Below, piece by piece: positions 17,519-25,920 of a stretch of DNA of 64,000 nucleotides; positions within the stretch are counted from its first letter, which is position 1; each line of letters begins with the position of its first letter. The notes below the pieces were generated by a model. The model was not told the DNA's origin, searched no databases, and saw only the letters and a list, made by a program, of their open reading frames with translations. The stretch is from Roseomonas xinghualingensis. Lineage in GTDB: Bacteria; Pseudomonadota; Alphaproteobacteria; Acetobacterales; Acetobacteraceae. The stretch covers positions 1-64,000 of the forward strand of contig NZ_JAOXLP010000001.1 of the NCBI RefSeq assembly GCF_025791835.1, in the 5' to 3' direction. A program made the position numbers and the translations under genes.

Positions 17519-17823
17519 TCGCGAAGCTGGCTGCGCGGCATGGCGCCCACCTTCGTCTCAACGGGCTTGCCATCCTTGAACAGGATCATCGTCGGAATGC
17601 CGCGCACCGCATACTCGTTCGGCGTCATCGGGTTCTCGTCGATATTGACCTTGGCCACGGTCAGCTTGCCGGCATAGTCGCGGCCGATCTCGTCCAGGAT
17701 CGGGCCGACCATGCGGCAGGGACCGCACCACTCGGCCCAGAAGTCCACGAGCACGGGGCCGGAGGCCTCCAGCACGTCCTTCTTGAAGCTGTCGTCGCTG
17801 ACAGCTTTGGTGTTCTCGCTCAT
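17485..17823 (-). CDS. trxA: Thioredoxin
   Basis: This 112-residue classic thioredoxin has the redox motif WCGPC at residues 32-36 (Cys 33 and Cys 36), the DFWAEW strand before it, and the cis-proline GIPTMILF. It is a cytoplasmic disulfide reductase. It is the first gene of a leftward trio with the quinoprotein dehydrogenase and glutathione peroxidase. A dispersed repeat lies upstream at 17925-18005, and the promoter is probably within 17824-17920. Confidence 0.95.
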   Translation of the reverse strand: MSENTKAVSDDSFKKDVLEASGPVLVDFWAEWCGPCRMVGPILDEIGRDYAGKLTVAKVNIDENPMTPNEYAVRGIPTMILFKDGKPVETKVGAMPRSQLREWVDQALAARA

Positions 17824-17924
17824 GTCGTCTCGATTCCGAATGGAGCCCCTGCGAAGGGGATTAGGCCGGAAAGTCGGGACTGCGGCGGCAAGGGTCAAGC
17901 CTGGGCCGAGGTCAGGTCGGCGTG

Positions 17925-18005
17925 AAGCCGGGGCTTTGCCCCTGGAACCCCACCAGGGAGCCAGTGGGCTCCCCCGCCGAGGGGCCGGAGGCAGAGTCTC
18001 CGGGG
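17925..18005. repeat. Dispersed GC palindromic repeat, copy C
   Basis: GGGGCTTTGCCCCTGGAACC, then the GGGAGCC/GGGCTCCC hairpin and a GGCCGGAGGCAGAGTCTCCGG hairpin, follow the same module order as copies B and D. It lies between the 3' end of the DUF1835 gene and the trxA promoter region. Confidence 0.65.
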
Positions 18006-18011
18006 TCGCTG

Positions 18012-18941
18012 TCACCCGAACAACCCGCCTCTCCCCCGCCCCGGCGGAAGATCCGTCACCCCCGCCGCCCGCGGGTTCCACCACCAACCCCCGCCCGGCC
18101 CGACCCTGACCCCCGCCTGGAAGCGCGGCGCCGGCACGTAACGCGCTTCCCCTGCCAGGATGGCCTTACCGTGTGGCGTGAGCCCATGGGGCGCATCGCG
18201 CGAGACCAGTCGCCGGGTTCCGGTGGAAAGCCGCTTCAACAGGTCCCGCGTGATCAGGTCAGTCACATGGAACACCGGATCGGCCTTCCGCAGATGGCGG
18301 AACAGCGCGCCTTCATCCGCCGCCCCATCGGCGACGCCCTGCATCAGCAGCCGCTCGGTCAGCCCCAGCCCATCCGTCACCCAGGGCAGGTCCTGCAGGT
18401 GCCGCCGCATGGCGCGTGCCAGATGGGGGAAGGGCAGGGCGCGGCGGGAGAACCGGTCCAGCGCCGTCGGATCGGGCGAAACGAAGGCCTGCCAGACCTC
18501 CGCCCCGGCCTCCACGGCGGACCAGGGCAGCGGCTCCGGCACCAGCGCCTCCAGCTCCGCCTGGGGCAGATCGGCGAAGACGCGGCTTCCACCGGCGGGC
18601 ATCAGGTGGAGCCGCCCGGCCAGCACAGGCATGTCCGCCAGCAGGGAAAGCAGGCGGATCAGCACCGCCTGGTCCCATAGGTCGTGCTCGAACCAGAGCA
18701 GGATGCGCTCATGCCCGGAAAGCTGCCGCAGGGTCGCGTATTCCGCATCCAGCCGCGCCCGCACCGCCGCGACGTCGTGCCCGTAATGCCCCGCCACAAA
18801 GATGGCGCGGCGGGAGATGTAGTCGGGCAGGAACTCCCCTTCCGCTGGCCCCTGGCAGACCGGATCCGCGAGGCAGAAATACTCCCCCGGAATCCGGCCC
18901 CGCAGGTCGTCGCCGCAGCGGATGGAAGCGGTTCCTTCCAT
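18012..18941 (-). CDS. DUF1835 domain protein
   Basis: This 309-residue protein has IRCGDDLR near the start, CLADPVCQGP, ILLWFEHDLWDQAVL and PHLARAMRRHLQDLPW, the conserved blocks of DUF1835. The family is uncharacterised and cytoplasmic, and no catalytic residues are established. It starts eight bases after the purD stop, so it is probably co-transcribed. The Gly/Arg/Pro-rich C-terminus runs to the edge of repeat copy C and is likely a late extension. Confidence 0.75.
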   Translation of the reverse strand: MEGTASIRCGDDLRGRIPGEYFCLADPVCQGPAEGEFLPDYISRRAIFVAGHYGHDVAAVRARLDAEYATLRQLSGHERILLWFEHDLWDQAVLIRLLSLLADMPVLAGRLHLMPAGGSRVFADLPQAELEALVPEPLPWSAVEAGAEVWQAFVSPDPTALDRFSRRALPFPHLARAMRRHLQDLPWVTDGLGLTERLLMQGVADGAADEGALFRHLRKADPVFHVTDLITRDLLKRLSTGTRRLVSRDAPHGLTPHGKAILAGEARYVPAPRFQAGVRVGPGGGWWWNPRAAGVTDLPPGRGRGGLFG

Positions 18942-18949
18942 GAGGCCCC

Positions 18950-20218
18950 TCAGAGTGCCCGATGCGCGATGTCGCGCCGGCAGAAGCCGCCAGGCCAATC
19001 CAGCGCATCCACGGCGGCATAGGCGGCCTCGCGCGCCGCGCGCAGGTTGCCCGCGATGGCCCCGATGCCCAGCACGCGCCCGCCCGAGGCCACCACGGCC
19101 CCATCCGCCCCGCGCGCCGTGCCCGCATGGAACACCCGCACGCCGGGGATGGCGGCGGCCTTGTCCAGCCCGCCGATCGGATCGCCCTTCTTCACCGCGC
19201 CCGGATAACCCCTCGCCGCCATCACCACGACCAGAGAGGGATCGGCCGACCATTCCAACTCCACGCCGGACAGGTCGCCGCGCGCCGAGGCCAGCAGCGC
19301 CGGCAGCAGGTCGCTCCGCAGCCGCATCATCAGCGCCTGGCACTCGGGATCGCCGAAGCGCACGTTGAACTCGATCACGCGCGGCCCCGTCGCCGTCAGC
19401 ATCAGCCCGACGAAGAGCACGCCCCGGAAGGGCGAGCCGCGCCGCGCCATCTCGGCCAGCACCGGATTGACCACCCGCGCCATCACCTCATCCCGCATGG
19501 CATCGGTGAAGGCCGGCGGCGGGGAATAGGCACCCATGCCGCCCGTGTTCGGGCCGGTATCGCCGTCACCGACGCGCTTGTGGTCCTGTGCCGCCGCCAG
19601 CGGAAGCGCCCGCTCGCCATCGCAGAGGGCGAAGAAGGACGCCTCCTCCCCCATCATGCATTCCTCGATCACCACCCGGGCGCCGGCCGCGCCATGCACG
19701 CGGCTTTCCATGATATCGGCGATGGCGGCCTCGGCCTCCTCCAGCGTGGCGGCCACCACCACGCCCTTGCCGGCGGCCAGCCCATCCGCCTTCACCACGA
19801 TCGGCGCGCCCTGCTCCCGCACATAGGCGCGGGCGGCGGCAGGATCATCGAAGCGCTTCCAGGCCGCTGTCGGGGCGCCCGCGGCATCCAGCACCTCCTT
19901 GGTGAAGGTCTTGGAGCCTTCCAGCATGGCCGCCGCCTTGCCTGGCCCGAAACAGGCGATCCCCGCCTCGGCGCAGGCATCGGCCAGCCCCAGCGTCAGC
20001 GGCGCCTCGGGCCCCGCCACCACCAGATCCACCCCGTTCTCCCGCGCGAAGCCGACCAGGGCGGGAATGTCCTCCGCCCCGATGGCCACGCATTCGGCAT
20101 GAGCCGCGATCCCCGGATTGCCCGGCGCGCACCACAGCTTCGTCAGCAACGGGCTCTCCGCGATCCGCCATGCCAACGCATGTTCGCGGCCGCCGCCGCC
20201 GACCAGAAGAACCTTCAT
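18950..20218 (-). CDS. purD: Phosphoribosylamine-glycine ligase
   Basis: PurD is the GAR synthetase of de novo purine synthesis. It joins phosphoribosylamine and glycine using ATP. The 422-residue protein shows [15 protein letters not shown] at the N-terminus, [12 protein letters not shown] (ATP-grasp P-loop), [20 protein letters not shown] and the metal-binding [12 protein letters not shown]. Length and motifs are standard. Expression is probably from the gap shared with the rightward methyltransferase. Confidence 0.96.
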   Translation of the reverse strand: MKVLLVGGGGREHALAWRIAESPLLTKLWCAPGNPGIAAHAECVAIGAEDIPALVGFARENGVDLVVAGPEAPLTLGLADACAEAGIACFGPGKAAAMLEGSKTFTKEVLDAAGAPTAAWKRFDDPAAARAYVREQGAPIVVKADGLAAGKGVVVAATLEEAEAAIADIMESRVHGAAGARVVIEECMMGEEASFFALCDGERALPLAAAQDHKRVGDGDTGPNTGGMGAYSPPPAFTDAMRDEVMARVVNPVLAEMARRGSPFRGVLFVGLMLTATGPRVIEFNVRFGDPECQALMMRLRSDLLPALLASARGDLSGVELEWSADPSLVVVMAARGYPGAVKKGDPIGGLDKAAAIPGVRVFHAGTARGADGAVVASGGRVLGIGAIAGNLRAAREAAYAAVDALDWPGGFCRRDIAHRAL

Positions 20219-20383
20219 GCCCGCACCAATCTCCTGAACCGTGGGGCCGCCTTATGCCGTGGAAGCCGCCGCGCGTCTGCGCCTTCGATGCTCTTGGCGC
20301 CGGAAAGAAGCCCGGCGGATTCTATCGAAATCGGAACGTCCAATATGGTACGTATTCAGCACGGAACTCGGAAGGCCCTGCCG

Positions 20384-21205
20384 ATGAGCACCTCCGCATC
20401 CACCGCCGCACCGGATCTGCCGGCGGCCAAGGCCCGCCAGATGGCCGCCTGGTCCTCCGGGGACTACGCCGTCATCGGCACCACCCTGCAGATCGTGGGC
20501 GAACGCCTCTGCGAAAACGTGAACCTGCGGTCCGTGGAACGCGTGCTGGACGTCGCCGGGGGCAACGGCAATGCCAGCCTCGCCGCCGCCCGCCGCTTCG
20601 CCGAGGTCACCTGTACCGACTACGTCCCGGCCCTGCTGGAGCGCGCCCGGGAACGCGCCCAGGCGGACCGCCTGCCCATCACCTTCCAGGTGGCGGATGC
20701 CGAGGCCCTGCCCTTCCCCGATGCGAGCTTCGACGTGGTGCTCTCCACCTTCGGTGTGATGTTCACCCCGGACCAGGAGAAGGCGGCCGCCGAGATGCGC
20801 CGCGTCTGCCGCCCCGGCGGCAAGATCGGCCTGGCGAACTGGACGCCCGGCAGCTTCATCGGCCAGCTCTTCAAGCTGATCGGCAGCCTCATCCCGCCCC
20901 CGGCCGGGCTGCGCTCCCCGGCACTCTGGGGCACGGAGGAGCATTTGCGTGCCCTTTTCCCCGGCGCCGCCATCGAGGCAACGCCGCGCCTGTTCAACTT
21001 CCGCTACCGCTCCGCCGCCCATTGGATGGAGGTGTTCCGCGGCTTCTACGGCCCGGTCCACAAGGCCTTCCTCGCCCTCGACCAGGCCGGTCAGGAAAAG
21101 CTGGAACGCGGCATGCTCGACCTGCTGGAGCAATCCGACCGGGGCAAGGGCCGGGGCCTGGTGGTGCCTTCGGAATATCTGGAGGTGGTGATCCGGCCCG
21201 GATAG
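20384..21205 (+). CDS. Class I SAM-dependent methyltransferase
   Basis: This is a 273-residue UbiE/Methyltransf_11-type enzyme. VLDVAGGNGNASLAAAR is the SAM-binding motif I (variant of DxGxGxG), CTDYVP the acidic loop, and FDVVLSTFGVMF motif IV. GGKIGLANWTPGSFIG follows. The substrate is not indicated. GGAAGG lies eight bases before ATG 20384. The gene occupies the usually direct purD-xseA interval and is probably accessory. Confidence 0.8.
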   Translation: MSTSASTAAPDLPAAKARQMAAWSSGDYAVIGTTLQIVGERLCENVNLRSVERVLDVAGGNGNASLAAARRFAEVTCTDYVPALLERARERAQADRLPITFQVADAEALPFPDASFDVVLSTFGVMFTPDQEKAAAEMRRVCRPGGKIGLANWTPGSFIGQLFKLIGSLIPPPAGLRSPALWGTEEHLRALFPGAAIEATPRLFNFRYRSAAHWMEVFRGFYGPVHKAFLALDQAGQEKLERGMLDLLEQSDRGKGRGLVVPSEYLEVVIRPG

Positions 21206-21284
21206 CGGCGCCCAGCCGCCCGGCGGCCATGCGCGCACGAGGAAGCTCCAGGCTTCGTTTCTTACGCCGCGTCGGCCGGAGCAG

Positions 21285-21551
21285 GCCTCCACGCCGGCCA
21301 GTGGCCGGTCATCCAGCGGCCGCGTCGTCAGGACAATCGTGGGCTTGCCGGCACAGGGCCAATCGCCAAGGCGCCGGATCGCGTCATACGTCCCACGCCC
21401 CATCAGGATCGCATCGATACCGGCGAAGAAAGCCCCGAAGCCGAAATCCTCAGCCGAGTAATCCGCTGCCAGTCATCAACGACCCGTCCGGACGCGCGAT
21501 CTTGCCGTCCAGGGAGACGCCCATGTGGCAATGCCAGATTGTGCCGCCCAT
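21285..21551 (-). pseudogene. Broken dihydrofolate-reductase/RibD-like gene
   Basis: Reading leftward from ATG 21551 gives MGVSLDGKIARPDGS, the classic start of DHFR/RibD-C family proteins. The frame then shifts near 21475, and the next frame gives LAADYSAEDFGFGAFFAGID followed by ILMGRGTYDAIRR and PTIVLTTRPLDDRP, which are the next conserved blocks. Homology stops near 21285 (about AGVEA), so the C-terminal half is missing. One frameshift plus 3' truncation indicates an inactive remnant. It ends next to the methyltransferase gene. Confidence 0.8.
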
Positions 21552-21582
21552 GGAATCGCCCCGTCCCTGGCGAGGCCTTCAC

Positions 21583-22752
21583 TCAGGCTGTCAGCGGGAA
21601 GAATACGCAGAGCCCGGCTCCATGACCCTGCTCCACCTGCGCCGTCCGCCCACCGATCTGCTGCACCAGCCGCCGCACCAGCTCCATGCCGGAACTGCCG
21701 GGGCGCGGCGGCCCCATGCCCACCCCGTCGTCGCGCACGCAAAGCCGCGCCTCGCCACCTGGCGGCACGGCGAACTCCACCCGGATCGTCCCGCGCCGCC
21801 CATCCGGAAAGGCGTGCTTCAGGGCATTGGTCACCAGCTCGTTCACGATCAGCCCCAGCGGCACGGCGCGAGCATGTGGCAACTCCACCGGCTCGACCTG
21901 GGTCTCGATCGCAACCCCCTCCCGCCGCTCCGAGAGATTGTTGCAGAGCGCCCGCAGATATTCGGCCAGATCGATCCGCCCGACGCCACGATCAAGGCTC
22001 AGCAGGTCCTGCGCCACCCCGATCGCGCTCACCCGGTCCAGCACATGCCCGAGGACCCGGCGCCCCTCGTCATCCGCCAGCCGGCGCCGCTGCATGACGA
22101 GCAGCGCCATGATCAGCTGCAGGTCGTTCTTGCTGCGGTGCTGCAACTCGCTCCGCCACATCCTCTCCTGCGCCAGCAGCCGGGCATGGCCGGCGGCCCC
22201 TATTCCCTCCTCCATCCTGGTCCGGCCACGGAGCGCCAATCCCAGCATGCTCCCCAGGGCCAGCAGGAAATGCACGTCGTCAGGCCCAAAGGAAAACGGG
22301 GCCTCGCTGTCCACCTCCAGCACGCCCCAGACATCCCCATCCACCACCACCGGCACATTCACCAGTGAGATGATGCCGTGCTCCCGCAGCGCCGGCGCGT
22401 AGCGGAACTCCCGATCATGCGAGGCATCCCCGATGAGGTTCGGCGTGCGCGTGCGCAGCGCCTGACCTGCCGGCGAGGCGAGATCAGCGCCCAGGCTGAC
22501 ATGCCCCACCACACCCTGCTTCCATCCCACCCCCGCAACGATCAGCAGATCCGCCGTCTCCGGCCGGTACCGCATCAGCTTCGCACGCTGGATTCCAAGG
22601 CCTCTCACCGCCTGCACGCAGGCAAGCTGTGGCAGTTGCTCAGGATCGCCGCCATCGGCCGCCATGCGGCCAAAATCGCCCAATGCCTCCACTTGGCGCC
22701 GTAGTCGCGCAAGTTGCTCCTCGGCCGGAATCTCGGGGACATTCATGGGCAT
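21583..22752 (-). CDS. GAF-containing sensor histidine kinase (HisKA_2/HWE type)
   Basis: This 389-residue cytoplasmic kinase has a GAF sensor domain at about residues 35-175 (including IISLVNVPVVVDG and WGVLEVDSE). The phosphoacceptor region is ELQHRSKNDLQLIMALL with His 205, and the ATPase domain has NELVTNALKHAF, DDGVGM and GMELVRRLV. The GAF ligand is unknown. No response regulator lies next to it. ATG 22752 and ATG 22746 are both possible starts. The remnant of a DHFR-like gene lies 31 bases downstream. Confidence 0.85.
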   Translation of the reverse strand: MPMNVPEIPAEEQLARLRRQVEALGDFGRMAADGGDPEQLPQLACVQAVRGLGIQRAKLMRYRPETADLLIVAGVGWKQGVVGHVSLGADLASPAGQALRTRTPNLIGDASHDREFRYAPALREHGIISLVNVPVVVDGDVWGVLEVDSEAPFSFGPDDVHFLLALGSMLGLALRGRTRMEEGIGAAGHARLLAQERMWRSELQHRSKNDLQLIMALLVMQRRRLADDEGRRVLGHVLDRVSAIGVAQDLLSLDRGVGRIDLAEYLRALCNNLSERREGVAIETQVEPVELPHARAVPLGLIVNELVTNALKHAFPDGRRGTIRVEFAVPPGGEARLCVRDDGVGMGPPRPGSSGMELVRRLVQQIGGRTAQVEQGHGAGLCVFFPLTA

Positions 22753-22858
22753 GAAGGGGCATCGGCTCCTGCTGTTGTCCCCTCGGAATGAGGAAGAGGG
22801 GCCTTAAGTTTCCACCGCCCTCGTGGCGCCCGGCCCCCTGAGCCGCCATAATCCCTGG

Positions 22859-24307
22859 ATGGACGGCACGCCGAGCAACATTCCCGAATACAGCGTCTCG
22901 GAAATCTCCGGCGCGGTGAAACGCACCCTGGAGAGCGCCTTCGGCCGCATCCGCGTGCGCGGCGAGATCTGCGAATTCAAGACCTATCCCTCCGGCCACT
23001 CCTATCTCTCGATGAAGGATGAGAGCGGCACCATCCGCGCCATCATCTGGCGCGGCGCGATGTCCAAACTTTCCGTGAAGCCGGAAAACGGCGTGGAGGT
23101 GATCGCCACCGGCAAGATCACCGCCTCCGACAAGCGCTCCGACTACGCGCTGCAGATCGAGAAGCTGGAATATGCCGGCGAAGGCGCCCTCCTCGCCCGC
23201 ATCGAGAAGCTCCGCCTGCGCCTGGGCGCCGAGGGCCTTTTCGACGAATCCCGCAAGCGCCCCCTGCCCTTCCTGCCCGAGGTAATCGGCGTCATCACCA
23301 GCGAGAAGGGCGCGGTGCTGCACGACATCCGCACCACCCTCGCGCGCCGCTTCCCCCGCCGCGTGCTGCTGATCCCCGTGGCGGTGCAGGGCCAGGGCGC
23401 CGCCGAGCAGGTGGCGGCCGCCATCGCCACCATGGGCCGGCTCTCTCCCCTCGGCTCCATCCCGCGCCCCGATGTCATCATCGTCGCGCGCGGCGGCGGC
23501 AGCCTTGAGGACCTGATGGCCTTCAACGAGGAAATCGTCGTCCGTGCCGCCGCGGCCTCGCCCATCCCCCTCATCTCCGCGGTGGGGCATGAGACGGACA
23601 CGACGCTGATCGACTTCGCCTCCGACCGCCGCGCCCCCACCCCCACCGCCGCCGCCGAACTGGCCGTGCCAGCGCGCGAGGAACTCCTCGCCGCCCTCCA
23701 CCAGCGCGCCACCCGCCTCGCCCGCGCCGGGCATTCAGTCCTCCAACGTGGCCATCTGCGCCTCTCCCGTGCCTCCTCCGGCCTGCCGGATCTTCCCGCC
23801 CTCATCGCCGCCGGCCGCAACCGCGTGGAGGATCGCGGCCATCGCCTGCAACTCGCCCCACGCGCCCTGATCGCTGCCAAGCGCCGCGCGCTGGAATCCA
23901 CCGCCGCCCGCCTGCCCCGCCCTCAGGAAGCCATCGCCCAGCGCCGTGCGGCGCTCGAACTGCTCAAGCTCCGCATCAGCGGCGGCGCCCAGGCCGCGAT
24001 CGCCCGCAAGGGACAGGCCCTGGCCCGCATCTCCGATCCCGTGCCGCTGCTACGCGGCCGCCTGCGCGAGCGCCGCACCGCTCTCACCGCCCTCACCGCC
24101 CGGCTCGAAGGCGCCTCCTACCAGGCGCTGCTGGAACGCGGCTTCGCCCTGGTGCGCGACAGCAGCGGGCAGCCGGTCACGGCGGCGGCGGATGTCGCGC
24201 CGGGGCAGCGGCTCACCCTGCAATTCGCGGATGGCAGCGTGAACGTGGCCGATGAGCGTGCGAAGAAGCGTGGCAAGGCAACCGCCGCGCAGGAAACGCT
24301 GCTTTAG
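22859..24307 (+). CDS. xseA: Exodeoxyribonuclease VII large subunit
   Basis: XseA, with the small subunit XseB, degrades single-stranded DNA in repair. The 482-residue protein has an N-terminal OB fold (about residues 10-105, including RIRVRGEICEFK and SGHSYLSMKDE), the catalytic domain with VIGVITSEKGAVLHDI, RPDVIIVARGGGSLEDL and ISAVGHETDTT, and a long helical C-terminus. Start 22859 (MDGTPSNIPEYSV) suits the family. xseB is not in this window. Confidence 0.95.
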   Translation: MDGTPSNIPEYSVSEISGAVKRTLESAFGRIRVRGEICEFKTYPSGHSYLSMKDESGTIRAIIWRGAMSKLSVKPENGVEVIATGKITASDKRSDYALQIEKLEYAGEGALLARIEKLRLRLGAEGLFDESRKRPLPFLPEVIGVITSEKGAVLHDIRTTLARRFPRRVLLIPVAVQGQGAAEQVAAAIATMGRLSPLGSIPRPDVIIVARGGGSLEDLMAFNEEIVVRAAAASPIPLISAVGHETDTTLIDFASDRRAPTPTAAAELAVPAREELLAALHQRATRLARAGHSVLQRGHLRLSRASSGLPDLPALIAAGRNRVEDRGHRLQLAPRALIAAKRRALESTAARLPRPQEAIAQRRAALELLKLRISGGAQAAIARKGQALARISDPVPLLRGRLRERRTALTALTARLEGASYQALLERGFALVRDSSGQPVTAAADVAPGQRLTLQFADGSVNVADERAKKRGKATAAQETLL

Positions 24308-24373
24308 GAAGAGCACAGCCGGGGAGAACATCTCCCGAGCCCCCTTCTATCCTGCAAATCTGCTGGAGCATTG

Positions 24374-25189
24374 ATGAGCAATCGCGCGACCACCCTCTCC
24401 CGCCGCGCCGCACTCGCCCTTCCGGCCCTGTTGCTTGCAAGGCCGGCGGCAGCCCTCATCCTCCCCGAGCGCGTTTCACAGGGATCGCTGGTCACGGGAC
24501 GCGCTGATCCAGGCACGCGCGTCACCTTCGAGGGACGCAATCTCCGCGTCTCCCCGGATGGCCTCTTCGTCTTCGGCCTCAAGCGGGATGCTGAACCGCA
24601 GGCCACCCTCACCATCACAGCGCCGAATGGCCATCGTGAGGAACGCCGCATCACGGTCACCCCGCGCGAATGGGACATCCAGCGCCTGGAAGGCCTGCCC
24701 GGCCGCATGGTCACGCCCGATGCCGAGGCCCTGGCCCGCATCCGCGCGGAGCAGGAGCGCCTGAACGCCGCCCGCCGCACGAACACCGCCACCCCGCATT
24801 TCGCTGAAGGCCTCGAATGGCCCACGCGCGGGCGGATCAGCGGCGTCTATGGCAGCCAGCGCATCCTGAACGGCCAGCCCCGGGCACCGCATCTCGGCCT
24901 TGATGTCGCCGTGCCCACCGGAACGCCATTGGCGGCCGCCGCCACGGGCCGGGTGACTCTGGCAGGCGACCTGTATTTCACGGGAAACACCTTGCTGATC
25001 GAGCATGGCCACGGCGTGACCACGCTCTACGCCCATATGTCACGACTGGATGTGCGGGAGGGCGAGGCCGTCTCGCGCGGTCAGGTGATCGGCGCCTCGG
25101 GCGCCACGGGCCGCGTCACCGGCCCGCATCTGCATCTCGCCCTTTTCTGGCTTGCGACCCCCGTGGATCCCCGCCCTCTGCTTCCCTGA
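24374..25189 (+). CDS. Secreted M23 (LytM) metallopeptidase
   Basis: This 271-residue protein has an N-terminal signal (ALPALLLARPAAA) and a small beta domain at about residues 30-115. The peptidase M23 domain follows, with GVYGSQR, the zinc ligands in HLGLDV, and the catalytic HLHLALF. All zinc-binding residues are present, so it is probably an active peptidoglycan endopeptidase rather than an EnvC-like activator. GGAG lies six bases before ATG 24374. It follows xseA by about 65 bases. Confidence 0.88.
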   Translation: MSNRATTLSRRAALALPALLLARPAAALILPERVSQGSLVTGRADPGTRVTFEGRNLRVSPDGLFVFGLKRDAEPQATLTITAPNGHREERRITVTPREWDIQRLEGLPGRMVTPDAEALARIRAEQERLNAARRTNTATPHFAEGLEWPTRGRISGVYGSQRILNGQPRAPHLGLDVAVPTGTPLAAAATGRVTLAGDLYFTGNTLLIEHGHGVTTLYAHMSRLDVREGEAVSRGQVIGASGATGRVTGPHLHLALFWLATPVDPRPLLP

Positions 25190-25190
25190 T

Positions 25191-25394
25191 TCAGGCGACG
25201 CCCGGCCGCACGCCCATCATGGGAGAGGGCGGCATGGCGGGCATCGAGGCCGGGCCGGGCCGCAGCGCCGGCAAGCCGCCGCGCGGCTCCACCAGCCGGG
25301 GCTCGGCACGGATGCCCTCGATGGCGGATCTGGCCGCACCGCGCAGAAGCACGCGGGGTGGGAAGTAATCGCGGCCGGGAAGCGGAACGCGCAT
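25191..25394 (-). CDS. Small hypothetical protein
   Basis: This 67-residue reading frame starts at ATG 25394 with GGAG about ten bases upstream, and is rich in Arg and Pro. RVPLPGRDYFPPRVLLRGA is the only segment that looks structured, and the C-terminus is a Pro/Met-rich tail. I recognise no family. It converges on the M23 gene with one base between stops. Coding status is uncertain. Confidence 0.35.
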   Translation of the reverse strand: MRVPLPGRDYFPPRVLLRGAARSAIEGIRAEPRLVEPRGGLPALRPGPASMPAMPPSPMMGVRPGVA

Positions 25395-25644
25395 GCACTC
25401 AAGCTCCAAAGTAGGACCAGGCGCCCGCCTTATGCCGGCAAGAAGCCGGCAGGCATGAGGGGCGCCTGTCACGCGGACAGTGTTGTCGCGGCCCGCGGCA
25501 AACAAGCCGCAGGCTCGTGACAAGACGGTGAAGGATCTATTTTCTCCGCCGCGCCCTGAACGCCCGGTCCCACTCCCCGTTGCGGCAGGCAGCCGCCTCT
25601 TCCGCCAGTGGCACGAAGGGCGGTTAACCTATACTTCATCTTTC

Positions 25645-25660
25645 GTCCCGAAATTGGGAC
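25645..25660. promoter_or_regulatory. Inverted repeat next to the start of a small gene
   Basis: GTCCC-N6-GGGAC forms an interrupted palindrome with an AT-rich centre, directly before ATG 25663 and about 20 bases after TTAACCTATACTT. It could be an operator or a hairpin controlling translation. There is no further support. Confidence 0.3.
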
Positions 25661-25662
25661 TC

Positions 25663-25854
25663 ATGTCGCTACCCACCCTGCTTGAGGTGCCGCTCGTCGC
25701 GATCTTCTCCAGCGACGACGACGCAACCGCCGCCATCACCGCCACGCATGCGGAATTGCTGCGAAGCCCCGCGCCCGGCGTCGTGCTGCTGCGCCCGGTG
25801 CACGGCCTGCGCGAACGCCTCTACGCGGCTGGTGCCAAGCTGGTCGTCAGTTGA
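25663..25854 (+). CDS. Small hypothetical protein
   Basis: This is a 63-residue soluble protein (MSLPTLLEVPLVAIFSSDDD...). The composition is protein-like, with an alternating strand-helix pattern and no membrane segment. I do not recognise the family. The ORF is open upstream, but the ATG at 25663 begins the structured part. A 16-bp imperfect palindrome with GTCCC/GGGAC arms at 25645-25660 ends two bases before the ATG, leaving no room for a normal Shine-Dalgarno. Confidence 0.45.
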   Translation: MSLPTLLEVPLVAIFSSDDDATAAITATHAELLRSPAPGVVLLRPVHGLRERLYAAGAKLVVS

Positions 25855-25920
25855 CCATACATCCATGCCAAGACCGGAGCCCGGCGGAACCGGGCTCCGG
25901 CATGTCCTCTCAATCCCGCC

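Noticed and set aside
18962..20300. Rightward open frame opposite purD
   Set aside because: It is antisense to the strongly conserved purD and His/Arg-rich. Only the downstream part from 20384 is a real methyltransferase.
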